Below, piece by piece: positions 49,219 through 60,151 of a DNA stretch of 64,000 nt (the first letter of the stretch is position 1; every line of letters begins with the position of its first letter). Under the pieces are notes generated by a model that was given only the letters and a program-made list of their open reading frames with translations, was not told the origin of the DNA and did no database searches. The DNA lies in NCBI RefSeq assembly GCF_028622875.1, contig NZ_CP117709.1, positions 6,575,001 through 6,639,000 on the forward strand, written 5' to 3'. Position numbers and translations under genes: made by a program. This DNA is from Streptomyces sp. MMBL 11-1 (lineage in GTDB: Bacteria > Actinomycetota > Actinomycetes > Streptomycetales > Streptomycetaceae).

Positions 49219-49371
49219 CGCGGTGCGCGCGGGTGCTCAGGTCTTGACGGGAGGCACCCCCGAACGGTCAGCTTAGAGTTCACATGTTGGAGGAAGCCGG
49301 GGTCTCATCGCTGCGGCCCCGGCCGGGGCGGTCTCCAGGACCGCCCGCCAAGGGCAGGAGTGGATGAGTCG

Positions 49372-50571
49372 ATGGAGACTCCCGGGTCGCAGACATCGCT
49401 GCACAGGGCCAATCTGGAGCGGGTCGTACGCGCCGTACGGATGGCGGGATCGCTCACCCAGGCGGAGATCGCCCGGAGCACCGGGCTCTCCGCGGCCACC
49501 GTCTCCAATATCGTCCGGGAGCTGAAGGACGGCGGAACGGTCGAGGTCACTCCCACCTCGGCGGGTGGCCGGCGGGCCCGCAGCGTCTCGCTCAGCGGCG
49601 ACGCCGGCATCGTCATCGGCGTCGACTTCGGCCATACGCATCTGCGCGTCGCCGTCGGCAACCTCGCCCACCAGGTGCTCGCCGAGGAGTCCGAGCCGCT
49701 GGACGTCGACGCCTCGTCCGCCGAGGGCTTCGACCGGGCGGAGGTGCTGGTCAAGCGGCTGATCGCGGCCACCGGGATCGGCCCGGACAAGGTGATCGGC
49801 ATCGGCCTCGGCGTGCCGGGCCCCATCGACGTCGAGTCCGGAACCCTGGGCTCCACCTCGATCCTGCCGGGCTGGACGGGCATCAACCCCAGCGAGGAGC
49901 TCTCCGGCCGCCTCGGCGTGCCCGTGTACGTCGACAACGACGCCAATCTCGGAGCGCTGGGCGAGCTGGTCTGGGGAAGCGGCCGGGGCGTCAAGGACCT
50001 CGCGTACATCAAGGTGGCCAGCGGAGTCGGCGCCGGGCTGGTGATCGACGGGACCATCTACCGGGGCCCCGGCGGCACGGCCGGCGAGATCGGGCACATC
50101 ACGCTCGACGAGTCGGGCCCGGTGTGCCGCTGCGGCAACCGCGGCTGCCTGGAGACCTTCACCGCCGCCCGCTACGTCCTGCCGCTGCTCCAGCCCAGCC
50201 ACGGCCCCGGGCTCACCATGGAGCGGGTGGTCCAGCTGGCCCGGGAGGGCGATCCGGGCTGCCGCCGGGTGATCGGTGACGTGGGCCGGCACATAGGCAG
50301 CGGCGTGGCCAACCTGTGCAATCTGCTCAACCCCAGCCGCGTCGTGCTCGGCGGTTCGCTGGCGGAGGCCGGGGAGCTGGTCCTGGGGCCCATACGGGAC
50401 TCCGTGTCGCGTTACGCGATCCCCAGCGCCGCCCGGCAGCTCTCCGTGCTTCCCGGGGCCCTGGGCGGGCGCGCCGAAGTCCTGGGCGCACTCGCCCTGG
50501 TGCTGAGCGAGATGGGGGATTCAACCCTTTTGGAGAGCACCCTCCCCGCGGCGACTCCTGCCTTCACTTAG
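49372..50571 (+). CDS. rok7B7: ROK-family transcriptional regulator
   Basis: The 399-residue protein has an N-terminal winged helix-turn-helix (LTQAEIARSTGLSAATVSN, about 25-45), followed by the ROK sugar-kinase-like fold. It has GIGLGVPGPID and the zinc-binding motif CRCGNRGCLE (about 249-258), as expected of ROK regulators. It lies between ngcEFG and xylFGH, as rok7B7 does in S. coelicolor, where it controls xylose transport, carbon catabolite repression and antibiotic production. ATG 49372 was chosen with AGGAG 11 bases upstream; GTG 49360 is possible. It likely represses xylFGH through the site at 50606-50618. Confidence 0.93.
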   Translation: METPGSQTSLHRANLERVVRAVRMAGSLTQAEIARSTGLSAATVSNIVRELKDGGTVEVTPTSAGGRRARSVSLSGDAGIVIGVDFGHTHLRVAVGNLAHQVLAEESEPLDVDASSAEGFDRAEVLVKRLIAATGIGPDKVIGIGLGVPGPIDVESGTLGSTSILPGWTGINPSEELSGRLGVPVYVDNDANLGALGELVWGSGRGVKDLAYIKVASGVGAGLVIDGTIYRGPGGTAGEIGHITLDESGPVCRCGNRGCLETFTAARYVLPLLQPSHGPGLTMERVVQLAREGDPGCRRVIGDVGRHIGSGVANLCNLLNPSRVVLGGSLAEAGELVLGPIRDSVSRYAIPSAARQLSVLPGALGGRAEVLGALALVLSEMGDSTLLESTLPAATPAFT

Positions 50572-50597
50572 ATAACGAATGGCACCGTTGTCATCTC

Positions 50598-50618
50598 GTT
50601 AAGGATTTACTCCTTGAC
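50598..50618 (+). promoter_or_regulatory. Rok7B7-like operator before xylF
   Basis: TTTACTCCTTGAC (50606-50618) fits the Rok7B7 consensus TTKAMKHSTTSAV at every position, as I recall that consensus. It also forms the right side of an inverted repeat GTTAAGGA-TTTAC-TCCTTGAC (50598-50618). It lies 74 bases before the xylF start. Confidence 0.55.
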
Positions 50619-50691
50619 GCTGACGCTGGGGCCGAGTTGACTTCCAGCCACCTCGGCCGCAACGTCGCGGCCTCGTCAGGGAGGTTCGAGA

Positions 50692-51804
50692 ATGAACACG
50701 CGTATGCGTCGTGCCGCCGTTGCCGTTGCCGCCACCACGATGGCGATCTCGCTGGCCGCGTGCGGGAGCGCCAAGGAGTCCGGCGACAAGGCCGAACAGA
50801 GCTCGGAGAAGAAGGGCGACGACCTGAAGATAGGTCTGCTCCTTCCCGAGAACCAGACGGCCCGTTACGAGAAGTTCGACCGGCCGATCATCGAGAAGAA
50901 GATCAGCGAGTTGACCGGCGGCAAGGCCGAGGTCACCTACAACAACGCCAAGCAGGACGCGACCACCCAGTCGCAGCAGATCGACACGATGATCACCAAC
51001 AAGGTCGACGCGCTCATCATCGGCGCGGTGGACGCCAAGGCGATCGAGAACAGCGTCAAGAAGGCCAAGGACGCGGGCATCCCGGTCGTCGCCTTCGACC
51101 GCCTCGCCGAGGGCCCCATCGACGCCTACACCTCCTTCGACAACGAGGAGGTCGGCCGCGCGCAGGGCACCGCCCTGCTGGAGGCCCTGGGCGACAAGGC
51201 CGACGGCGGCACGATCGTGATGATGAACGGCGCGATCACCGACCCGAACGCCGCCCTCTTCAAGAGCGGCGCCAAGTCGGTCCTCGACGGCAAGGTGAAG
51301 TACGGCAAGGAGTACGACACCAAGGAATGGAAGCCGGAGAACGCCAACGCCAACATGGAAGCGGCGATCACCGCACTCGGCAAGGACAAGATCGACGGCG
51401 TCTACTCCGCCAACGACGGCATGGCGGGCGGCATCATCACCGCCCTCAAGGCCGCCGGCATCTCGCCGCTCCCGCCGGTCACCGGCCAGGACGCCGAGCT
51501 GGCGGGCGTGCAGCGCATCGTCTCCGGCGAGCAGTTCATGAGCGTCTACAAGTCCTACCCCGCCGAGGGCATCGTCGCCGCGGAGATGGCCGTCGCCCTC
51601 GCCAAGGGCGAGAAGCTCGACTCCATCGCCACCTCCAAGGTCGACAACGCCAGCCAGAAGGGCATCCCGACGGTCCTCGTCCCGGTCGTCTCACTGACCA
51701 AGGACAACATCAAGGACACCGTCATCAAGGACGGCATCTGGACGCTGGACGAGATCTGCTCGGCCAAGTACAAGGCCGCCTGCGACAAGATCGGTCTGAA
51801 GTAG
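50692..51804 (+). CDS. xylF: Xylose-binding lipoprotein of ABC importer
   Basis: The 370-residue protein starts with a lipoprotein signal (lipobox LAAC, Cys24). It has a periplasmic-binding-protein type 1 fold of the RbsB/XylF kind, with DALIIGAVDAKAI, VVAFDRLAEG, GVYSANDGMAGG and VTGQDAELAGVQRI as successive ligand-site segments. An ATPase and a permease of the same class follow. The order after rok7B7 matches the S. coelicolor xylFGH operon. GGAGG (50681-50685) precedes the ATG. Confidence 0.92.
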   Translation: MNTRMRRAAVAVAATTMAISLAACGSAKESGDKAEQSSEKKGDDLKIGLLLPENQTARYEKFDRPIIEKKISELTGGKAEVTYNNAKQDATTQSQQIDTMITNKVDALIIGAVDAKAIENSVKKAKDAGIPVVAFDRLAEGPIDAYTSFDNEEVGRAQGTALLEALGDKADGGTIVMMNGAITDPNAALFKSGAKSVLDGKVKYGKEYDTKEWKPENANANMEAAITALGKDKIDGVYSANDGMAGGIITALKAAGISPLPPVTGQDAELAGVQRIVSGEQFMSVYKSYPAEGIVAAEMAVALAKGEKLDSIATSKVDNASQKGIPTVLVPVVSLTKDNIKDTVIKDGIWTLDEICSAKYKAACDKIGLK

Positions 51805-52102
51805 GCGCCCGGGCCCGGCCCGCCCCCCGGCCGCCGGGCCCCGCCCACCGCCCCGCCCGCGCCGCGCTTCCCGCGAGGGCGCCGGGGCGGCCCCACCGCC
51901 CGCGCACCCGCCCGCCGCACCCCGGCCGGCACGCGCGGCCTCGAAGCCTGTCCGGCGCCCCGCACACCAACCGTCCCGCTACCGGGCGGGGCGTCGGACG
52001 GAACGCTTCACCGCTCTTCCCGTATCTCTTCTGCTCGACACCGCCGCGCCTTCCCCCGGGCGCGGCATCCCCGCCGGTCAGGCGGCGAAGGAGATGGTTC
52101 AT
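51805..52102 (+). other. C-rich spacer between xylF and xylG
   Basis: This 298-base gap has no gene. The plus strand is a long run of C-rich, G-poor sequence after about 51830, with GC-rich self-complementary parts just after the xylF stop (around 51806-51842). It may slow transcription so that the binding protein is made in excess. I see no clear promoter for xylG. Confidence 0.4.
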
Positions 52103-52878
52103 GTGTCCGCTACGCCCGTGTTGGCGTTGCGAGGGGTCTCCAAGCGCTTCGGTGCCGTCCAGGTACTCACCGATGTAGAGCTTGAGGTCCACGCCGGCGA
52201 GGTGGTCGCCCTGGTCGGCGACAACGGCGCCGGTAAATCAACGCTGGTCAAGACGATCGCCGGAGTGCACCCCATCGATGACGGCGTCATCGAGTGGGAG
52301 GGCAGGGCGGTGCAGATCACCAAGCCGCACGACGCCCAGAACCTCGGCGTCGCGACCGTCTACCAAGACCTCGCGCTGTGCGACAACATCGATGTCGTCG
52401 GCAACCTCTACCTCGGCCGGGAGCTGCGCAGGTTCGGCATCCTGGACGAGGTCGAGATGGAGCGCCGCTCCCGCGAGCTGCTGTCCACGCTCTCCATCCG
52501 CATCCCGAGCGTCCGCATCCCGATCGCGTCGCTCTCCGGCGGCCAGCGCCAGACCGTGGCCATCGCCCGGTCGATGCTCGGCGAGCCCCGGCTCGTCATC
52601 CTCGACGAGCCGACCGCGGCCCTCGGCGTCGAGCAGACAGCCCAGGTCCTCGACCTCGTCGAGCGGCTGCGCGAGCGCGGCCACGCGGTCATCCTCATCA
52701 GCCACAACATGGCCGATGTGAAGGCCGTCGCCGACAAGGTCGCCGTGCTCCGGCTGGGCCGGAACAACGGTGTCTTCGATGTGAAGACCACCTCCCAGGA
52801 AGAGATCATCTCCGCCATCACCGGTGCCACGGAAAACGCCGTGACCCGACGTGCGGCGCGCAACGCGGAGGTTTCCCA

Positions 52879-52882
<4 letters not shown>
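52103..52882 (+). CDS. xylG: Xylose ABC importer ATPase
   Basis: The 259-residue protein is a single ATPase domain with Walker A GDNGAGKST (39-47), signature LSGGQRQ (near 144) and Walker B VILDEPTAA (near 166-174). Classical XylG or RbsA proteins have two such domains; Streptomyces-type importers here use one. GTG 52103 was chosen because AAGGAG (52088-52093) is nine bases upstream, whereas ATG 52094 follows it directly. It overlaps xylH by four bases. Confidence 0.9.
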
Positions 52883-54189
<1,307 letters not shown>

Positions 54190-54200
54190 CCGCACAGCCG

Positions 54201-54240
54201 CGCAGGTGCCCGGTGCCCCCAGGGGCGCCGGGCACCTGCG
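54201..54240 (+). terminator. Terminator of the xylFGH operon
   Basis: CGCAGGTGCCCGG (54201-54213) pairs perfectly with 54228-54240, and the inner CCCC/GGGG extends the stem to a very small loop. Confidence 0.9.
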
Positions 54241-54352
54241 CGTATCCGGCATTCCGTACGCGAACAGGGCCGCCCGATGCCCGCCGCCGCGAACGGAACA
54301 TTAGACTCATCGGATCGGCACGCTCGATCAGCTCAAACGCAAGGAGGCACGG

Positions 54353-56266
54353 GTGGATCTGCTGACCCGCATCAAGGGACCGCGCGACCTGGACCGGCTC
54401 AGCCTCGGCGAGCTGGACCAGCTCGCCGACGAGATCCGCACCTTCCTCGTGGACGCGGTGTCCAAGACCGGCGGACACCTCGGACCCAACCTCGGCGTCG
54501 TCGAGCTCACCATCGCCCTGCACCGGGTCTTCGAGTCGCCCCGGGACAAGGTGCTCTGGGACACCGGACACCAGAGCTACGTGCACAAGCTGCTCACCGG
54601 CCGCCAGGACTTCTCCCGGCTCAAGAGCAAGGGCGGCCTCTCCGGCTACCCCTCCCGCGCCGAGTCCGACCACGACGTCATCGAGAACAGCCACGCCTCC
54701 GGGGTCCTCGGCTGGGCCGACGGGCTGGCCAAGGCCAACGAGGTCCTGAAGAAGGACGACCACGTCGTCGCGGTCATCGGCGACGGCGCGCTCACCGGCG
54801 GCATGGCCTGGGAGGCGCTCAACAACATCGCCGCCGCCAAGGACCGCCCCCTCGTCATCGTCGTCAACGACAACGAGCGCTCCTACGCCCCGACCATCGG
54901 CGGCCTGGCCAACCACCTCGCCACCCTCCGTACGACCGACGGTTACGAACGGTTCCTGGCCCGCGGCAAGGACATCCTGGAGCGCACGCCCGTCGTCGGC
55001 CGTCCACTGTACGAGACCCTGCACGGCGCCAAGAAGGGCCTCAAGGACTTCATCGCCCCGCAGGGCATGTTCGAGGACCTCGGCCTGAAGTACGTCGGCC
55101 CGATCGACGGCCACGACATCGAGGCCCTGGAATCCGCGCTCCAGCGCGCCAAGCGCTTCGGCGGCCCGGTCATCGTGCACTGCCTCACCGAGAAGGGCCG
55201 CGGCTACACCCCCGCCCTCCAGGACGAGGCCGACCGCTTCCACGCGGTGGGCAAGATCCACCCGGACACCGGCCTGCCGATCTCCACCTCCGGTCTCGAC
55301 TGGACCTCCGTCTTCGGCGAGGAGATGGTCAAGCTCGGCCACGAGCGAGAGGACATCGTCGCGATCACCGCGGCCATGCTGCAGCCCGTCGGCCTCGGCA
55401 AGTTCGAGGCCGCCTTCCCGGACCGGATCTACGACGTCGGCATCGCCGAGCAGCACGGCGCCGCCTCCGCGGCCGGCCTCGCCACCGGCGGACTCCACCC
55501 GGTCTTCGCGGTCTACGCCACCTTCCTCAACCGCGCCTTCGACCAGGTCCTCATGGACGTGGCCCTCCACAAGTGCGGCGTGACCTTCGTCCTGGACCGG
55601 GCCGGCATCACCGGCACGGACGGCGCCTCGCACAACGGCATGTGGGACATGTCGATCCTCCAGTGCGTGCCCACGCTCCGGATCGCCGCCCCGCGCGACG
55701 CCGACCAGGTCCGCGCCCAGCTGCGCGAGGCCGTCGCCGTCGACGACGCGCCCACCGTGGTCCGCTTCTCCAAGGGCGCGGTCGGCCCCGCCGTCAAGGC
55801 GGTCGGCAGGGCCGGCGGCATGGACATCCTGCGGGAGCCGAAGGCCGCCCGCCCGGACGTCCTGATCGTCTCCGTCGGCGCGCTCGCCCCGATGTGCCTG
55901 GAGATCGCCGACCTGCTGGACGCCCAGGGCATCTCCAGCACCGTCGTCGACCCCCGCTGGGTCAAGCCCGTCGACGAGGCGCTCGCCCCGCTCGCCGAGC
56001 GCCACCGTGTCGTCGTCACGGTCGAGGACAACAGCCGCGCCGGTGGCGTCGGCTCCGCCGTCGCCCAGGCCCTGCGCGACGCCGGCGTCGACGTACCGCT
56101 GCGCGACTTCGGCATCCCGCCGGTCTTCCTCGACCACGCCTCGCGCGGCGAGGTCATGGCCGAGATCGGACTGACCGCTCCGGACATCGCCCGGCAGGTC
56201 ACCGGCCTGGTCGCCAAGCTCGACGGCCGCTTCGAGAGCCGCGCGGTCGAGCCCGCCCGCGACTGA
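54353..56266 (+). CDS. dxs: 1-Deoxy-D-xylulose-5-phosphate synthase
   Basis: The 637-residue protein is a full-length DXS with the transketolase fold: the thiamine-diphosphate motif GDGALTGGM (about 143-151) with its partner Asn further on, the catalytic Glu366 in [12 protein letters not shown], and [15 protein letters not shown] in the middle domain. It condenses pyruvate and glyceraldehyde 3-phosphate, the first step of the MEP isoprenoid pathway. GGAGG lies before the GTG at 54353. It matches the dxs gene placed after the xyl operon in S. coelicolor. Confidence 0.97.
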   Translation: MDLLTRIKGPRDLDRLSLGELDQLADEIRTFLVDAVSKTGGHLGPNLGVVELTIALHRVFESPRDKVLWDTGHQSYVHKLLTGRQDFSRLKSKGGLSGYPSRAESDHDVIENSHASGVLGWADGLAKANEVLKKDDHVVAVIGDGALTGGMAWEALNNIAAAKDRPLVIVVNDNERSYAPTIGGLANHLATLRTTDGYERFLARGKDILERTPVVGRPLYETLHGAKKGLKDFIAPQGMFEDLGLKYVGPIDGHDIEALESALQRAKRFGGPVIVHCLTEKGRGYTPALQDEADRFHAVGKIHPDTGLPISTSGLDWTSVFGEEMVKLGHEREDIVAITAAMLQPVGLGKFEAAFPDRIYDVGIAEQHGAASAAGLATGGLHPVFAVYATFLNRAFDQVLMDVALHKCGVTFVLDRAGITGTDGASHNGMWDMSILQCVPTLRIAAPRDADQVRAQLREAVAVDDAPTVVRFSKGAVGPAVKAVGRAGGMDILREPKAARPDVLIVSVGALAPMCLEIADLLDAQGISSTVVDPRWVKPVDEALAPLAERHRVVVTVEDNSRAGGVGSAVAQALRDAGVDVPLRDFGIPPVFLDHASRGEVMAEIGLTAPDIARQVTGLVAKLDGRFESRAVEPARD

Positions 56267-56292
56267 CCCGCGATCACCTCTCCGTACGGCCG

Positions 56293-56338
56293 ACGGGCCG
56301 GGAGAACCGCCCCTGTACGGGTGGTTCTCCCGGCCCGT
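56293..56338 (+). terminator. Terminator of dxs
   Basis: Arms 56293-56312 and 56319-56338 form a 20-bp stem with one G-U pair and a CTGTAC loop, 27 bases past the dxs stop. Confidence 0.92.
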
Positions 56339-56423
56339 TCTCGTGAAACGGACCGGATGGCGCGGTCATGCGCGGCCTGGTCCCCATCATGGCGCTCACA
56401 TCGAACGCGTGGAGGCAACGCAG

Positions 56424-57926
56424 GTGAGCGCGCAGGTCACACCACCCCGCGGGAAGGGCATCTTCCGCACCAAGTCCGTCGAGCAGTCGATCCGTGACAC
56501 CGAGGAGCCCGAGCACGCGCTGAAGAAGTCCCTCTCCGCCCTGGACCTCACGGTCTTCGGTGTGGGCGTCATCATCGGCACCGGCATCTTCGTCCTCACC
56601 GGCAAGGTCGCCAAGGAGACGGCGGGACCCGCGACCGCCCTCGCGTTCGTCGCGGCGGGCGTCGTGTGCGCGCTGGCCGCGCTCTGCTACGCCGAGTTCG
56701 CCTCCACCGTCCCGGTGGCGGGCTCCGCGTACACCTTCGCGTACACGGCCCTGGGTGAACCGGTGGCCTGGATCATCGGCTGGGACCTGGTGCTGGAGTT
56801 CGCGCTGGGCACCGCGGTGGTCGCCGTGGGGTGGTCCGGCTATGTCCGCTCCCTGATGGACAACGTCGGCTGGACGATGCCCGAAGCGCTCTCGGGGCCG
56901 GACGCGGCGGAAGGGGTCGGCTTCGACGTTCTGGCCTTCGCCCTGGTGCTGGTGCTGACCGTCATCCTGGTCGTCGGGATGAAGCTGTCCGCCCGGGTCA
57001 CCTCGGTCGTCGTGGCGATCAAGGTCGCGGTCGTCCTCATGGTGATCATCGCCGGCCTGTTCTTCGTCAAGGCCGAGAACTACAGGCCCTTCATCCCGCC
57101 GGCCGAACAGCAGCCCGCGGGCTCGGGCTGGGACGCCCCGCTCGTACAGCTGATGTTCGGTTACGAACCCACAAACTTCGGCGTGATGGGCATCTTCACC
57201 GCCGCGTCCATCGTCTTCTTCGCGTTCCTCGGCTTCGATGTGGTCGCCACCGCCGCCGAGGAGACCAAGGTGCCCCAGCGCGACATGCCGCGCGGCATCC
57301 TCGGCTCGCTCCTGATCTGCACGGTGCTCTACGTGGCGGTCTCCCTCGTGGTCACCGGCATGCAGCACTACAGCGAACTGTCCGTCAGCGCCCCGCTCGC
57401 CGACGCCTTCAAGGCGACCGGGCACCCGTTCTACGCCGGTCTGATCAGCTTCGGCGCGGCGGTAGGACTCACCACGGTCTGCATGATCCTGCTGCTCGGC
57501 CAGACCCGTGTCTTCTTCGCGATGAGCCGGGACGGTCTGCTCCCGCGCTTCTTCTCCAAGACCCACCCGCGCTTCCGCACCCCGTACCGGCCGACGATCC
57601 TGCTCGGCGTGGTGATCGCGGTCATCGCCGGATTCACCAGCATCGAGGAGCTCGCCACCCTGGTGAACATCGGCACGCTGTTCGCGTTCGTCGTCGTGGC
57701 CCTCGGCGTCCTGGTCCTGCGCCGCACCCAGCCGGACCTGCCCCGCGCGTTCCGTACGCCGTGGGTCCCGCTGCTCCCGATCCTCTCGGTGGCCGCCTCG
57801 GTCTGGCTGATGCTCAACCTGCCGGTGGAGACCTGGGTGCGCTTCGGCGCCTGGATGGCGCTCGGCGTCATCGTCTACTTCGTGTACGGACGTTCCCACA
57901 GCCGGATGGCGAGAGAAGGACGCTAG
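56424..57926 (+). CDS. APC-family amino acid permease (cationic amino acid transporter type)
   Basis: The 500-residue protein has about 12 to 14 helices. It opens with the APC signature GVGVIIGTGIFVLTG and has the conserved FFAFLGFDVVATAAEETK of the CAT/YhdG-type permeases. A charged N-terminal arm of about 40 residues includes EQSIRDTEEPEHALKK. It likely imports cationic or related amino acids by proton symport. GTG 56424 follows GGAGG; the longer frame upstream is not conserved-looking. Confidence 0.87.
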   Translation: MSAQVTPPRGKGIFRTKSVEQSIRDTEEPEHALKKSLSALDLTVFGVGVIIGTGIFVLTGKVAKETAGPATALAFVAAGVVCALAALCYAEFASTVPVAGSAYTFAYTALGEPVAWIIGWDLVLEFALGTAVVAVGWSGYVRSLMDNVGWTMPEALSGPDAAEGVGFDVLAFALVLVLTVILVVGMKLSARVTSVVVAIKVAVVLMVIIAGLFFVKAENYRPFIPPAEQQPAGSGWDAPLVQLMFGYEPTNFGVMGIFTAASIVFFAFLGFDVVATAAEETKVPQRDMPRGILGSLLICTVLYVAVSLVVTGMQHYSELSVSAPLADAFKATGHPFYAGLISFGAAVGLTTVCMILLLGQTRVFFAMSRDGLLPRFFSKTHPRFRTPYRPTILLGVVIAVIAGFTSIEELATLVNIGTLFAFVVVALGVLVLRRTQPDLPRAFRTPWVPLLPILSVAASVWLMLNLPVETWVRFGAWMALGVIVYFVYGRSHSRMAREGR

Positions 57927-57983
57927 GTCCTGACGCGAACAGCGAAGCATCAGGGGCGGCACCCGTGCCGAGTACGCGACAGC

Positions 57984-58100
57984 CGACGTCGGCGGGTCGT
58001 CGACCTCGTCATCGACGAGAACGGGAAGAGGGTCCGCTTCCTGATCCTGGAACACGGCGGCTTCCTGGGCACCGGGGAGAAGGAGACCTGCATCCGCCAC
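57984..58100 (+). pseudogene. PRC-barrel domain fragment
   Basis: The plus strand encodes VVDLVIDENGKRVRF followed by LILEHGGFLGTGEKE, the core strands of a PRC-barrel domain. There is no start codon before it, and the frame runs into the convergent phosphatase gene after ETCIRH. Only about 40 residues survive, so it is a decayed remnant. Confidence 0.75.
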
Positions 58101-58102
58101 GT

Positions 58103-59164
58103 TCACCCACGGCGGTGGCGCAGCAGAAGCATGGCCGCATCGTCCTGCGGCCCTCTGGCGTACCGGACGATATCCGTGCGCAGTGCTTCCAGCGCCGCGT
58201 CGGCGTCGGCGATGTCGAGAAGTCCGGCTCGCTCCCCCAGGGGGTAGAAGGCACCTTCCGCGTCCCGTGCTTCGGTCACTCCGTCGGTGTAGAGGAGAAG
58301 TTGCTCGCCCGGGCCGAAGTCGGCGCGGTAGGGGCGGGGCGGGTCGCCTCCGAGTGTTCCCATCCCGATGGGCAGTGCGTAGGCGGGCGGCAGGGGGAAA
58401 TCGACGGAGCGGTCGGCGCGGATGATCATCGGGGCCGGGTGGCCGCAGTTCAGGAACGCGACGCGATTCTCCTCGGTGTGTATCTCGGCGAGGACCGCGG
58501 TCACGAACTTTTCTCCACCGGCGTCGCGGGCGACCGTGCGCTCCAGCCGAGCGGCGATCGCGGTCAGGCCGGGCTCATCGTGCGCGGCTTCCCGGAAGAC
58601 ACCCAGCACCAGGGCCGCTGTCTCCACGGCGGCGAGCCCCTTGCCCTGGACGTCCCCGACGATGACGCGAACTCCGTACGGCGACACCACGACCTCGTAC
58701 AGGTCACCGCCGATACGTGACTCGGCAACCGCCGACGCGTAGGAAGCCGCCACCTGGAGACGCCCGACCCGGCGCGGCACGGGACGCTGCAACACGCGCT
58801 GGGCCACCTCGGCGATGGAGCGCGCACTGGCCAGCTCCGCCTCCCGCCGCATACGTGTGCTCGCGGCCAGAGCCCCGGCCAGCGTCACTCCGGCTACGGA
58901 AGCCATGGCCGTATAGCCACGTCGGGTGTCGAAAAGTCCGTCGTACACCCCCAGGCCGGCGCACAGCAGCAGCGCCGCGCAGCCGATGAGCACGGTGCGC
59001 CGCCACGTGCCGATCAACCCGGCGAAGGCAGGACCGAGCGAGACGAGGGGGAGGAACCCCGCCTGCGGGCCGGCCGTGAGGTCCACGGCGGCAACCACCG
59101 CCATCACCACGATGGGGAGCCAGGAAAGCACTGCCGGATCGCCTCGGCGCTTCGCAGTGATCAT
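58103..59164 (-). CDS. Membrane-anchored SpoIIE-type PP2C phosphatase
   Basis: The 353-residue protein has about four N-terminal membrane helices (to about residue 105). A short linker leads to a SpoIIE phosphatase domain with the metal-binding acids in RIGGDLYEV, GDVQGKGLAAVETA, LYTDGVTEARD and GPQDDAAMLLL. Such enzymes dephosphorylate anti-anti-sigma factors in stress or development networks. The start ATG 59164 lies 54-70 bases after an AT-rich patch (minus strand TTTGCATAATCTAAAATTC) that probably holds its promoter. Both flanks are gene remnants, so the gene may have been inserted here. Confidence 0.87.
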   Translation of the reverse strand: MITAKRRGDPAVLSWLPIVVMAVVAAVDLTAGPQAGFLPLVSLGPAFAGLIGTWRRTVLIGCAALLLCAGLGVYDGLFDTRRGYTAMASVAGVTLAGALAASTRMRREAELASARSIAEVAQRVLQRPVPRRVGRLQVAASYASAVAESRIGGDLYEVVVSPYGVRVIVGDVQGKGLAAVETAALVLGVFREAAHDEPGLTAIAARLERTVARDAGGEKFVTAVLAEIHTEENRVAFLNCGHPAPMIIRADRSVDFPLPPAYALPIGMGTLGGDPPRPYRADFGPGEQLLLYTDGVTEARDAEGAFYPLGERAGLLDIADADAALEALRTDIVRYARGPQDDAAMLLLRHRRG

Positions 59165-59281
59165 GACGCTCCCAGCAGTGTGACGGCCTCGGCCCGACTC
59201 GGCCGGGAACCTCTGAATTTTAGATTATGCAAAGATTCCCTGGGCTAAGGATGGGGCCACACCTGTTTATGTGATCGGTTC

Positions 59282-59548
59282 CCTTCCGGGCTCTCCGGAC
59301 GCACGGCGGCCTGGTTCGGCCCCAAGGGCTTCGCGTCCGTGGTCCACGGGTTGCTGGTGCTCCAGGGCGGCATCCCCTCGGGGGAGGAGGCGTTCACGCT
59401 GATCGCCGTCACCATCGTCTTCTCCCTCATCGCCCACAGCAGCACGGACGTCCCGATCGCCCGCGTGTTCGACGCCGAGGAGCTCGTCGGTATCCCCGAC
59501 GACGGCAAAGTGACACCGCGAAGGACGACTTCCCGCGGTACCGACTGA
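59282..59548 (+). pseudogene. C-terminal remnant of a Na+/H+ antiporter
   Basis: The frame encodes LSGRTAAWFGPKGFASVVHG, then GIPSGEEAFTLIAVTIVFSL and IAHSSTDVPIARVFD, the end of a CPA-type cation/proton antiporter. The first 300 or more residues are missing, and no start codon with a ribosome binding site is present; the in-frame GTG at 59339 is inside the membrane domain. A 5' deletion, probably linked to the neighbouring phosphatase gene, removed the rest. Confidence 0.8.
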
Positions 59549-59710
59549 CCGGATGAGGGTGCCGGCGAGAGCGGCTGCGGCGGGACAGCGGCCGGACGCC
59601 CGTCGCGGTGGGCGGCGACCGCCCGGCTCCGTACCGGCCGGAGTCCACCCGGCCCCCAGTTCCCTCGCCGTCCGGCGGAGGGCCGCGCCGCGATCTCTGC
59701 CGGGCGCCCT

Positions 59711-60112
59711 TCAGCGCTCCCGGTCCGAGGGAGGCCGTACCGTACGGGGGCCCACGCACCGGGCCCCGTACGCCTCGACCCGCCGGCGCAGCCCGCGGTC
59801 GGCGGTGACGACGACGCACTCCCGGTCCGGGCCGGTGGCTGCCGCCAGTTCGGCGATCAGATCGTCACCGCTGCCGGGGGCCGATGCGACCCGGACCCCG
59901 GCCACGGAGTCGACGCCCCGGGCGGCCCCCTCGACCACGAGCACGATCTCGGCCGGGCCGGGCAGCCCCGGCAGCCCGTTCGTCGCGTACGGGACCAACG
60001 AGTCCCGCAGCCGTACCGCGGCCCCGTGGCGGTCGCGCCACCACCCGTCGGGTACGGAACCGACCACGTTGGCGGCGTCCACGATCACCAGCACCGCTTC
60101 GTCCTCGCTCAT
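59711..60112 (-). CDS. NYN/PIN-like domain protein (putative RNase)
   Basis: The 133-residue protein opens with IVDAANVVGS, the metal-binding acid and Asn of the NYN domain, and has SGDDLIAELAAATG and VVTADRGLRRRV with the later acids. The fold is that of small PIN-like endoribonucleases. Its ATG (60112) is preceded on the minus strand by GATGAGCGAGGAC-type sequence without a strong ribosome binding site. It lies 39 bases from the LCP gene on the same strand. Confidence 0.82.
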   Translation of the reverse strand: MSEDEAVLVIVDAANVVGSVPDGWWRDRHGAAVRLRDSLVPYATNGLPGLPGPAEIVLVVEGAARGVDSVAGVRVASAPGSGDDLIAELAAATGPDRECVVVTADRGLRRRVEAYGARCVGPRTVRPPSDRER

Positions 60113-60151
60113 CCCGGCAGGGTGTCACGAGCGGCGCGGCGGGACGGTGCG

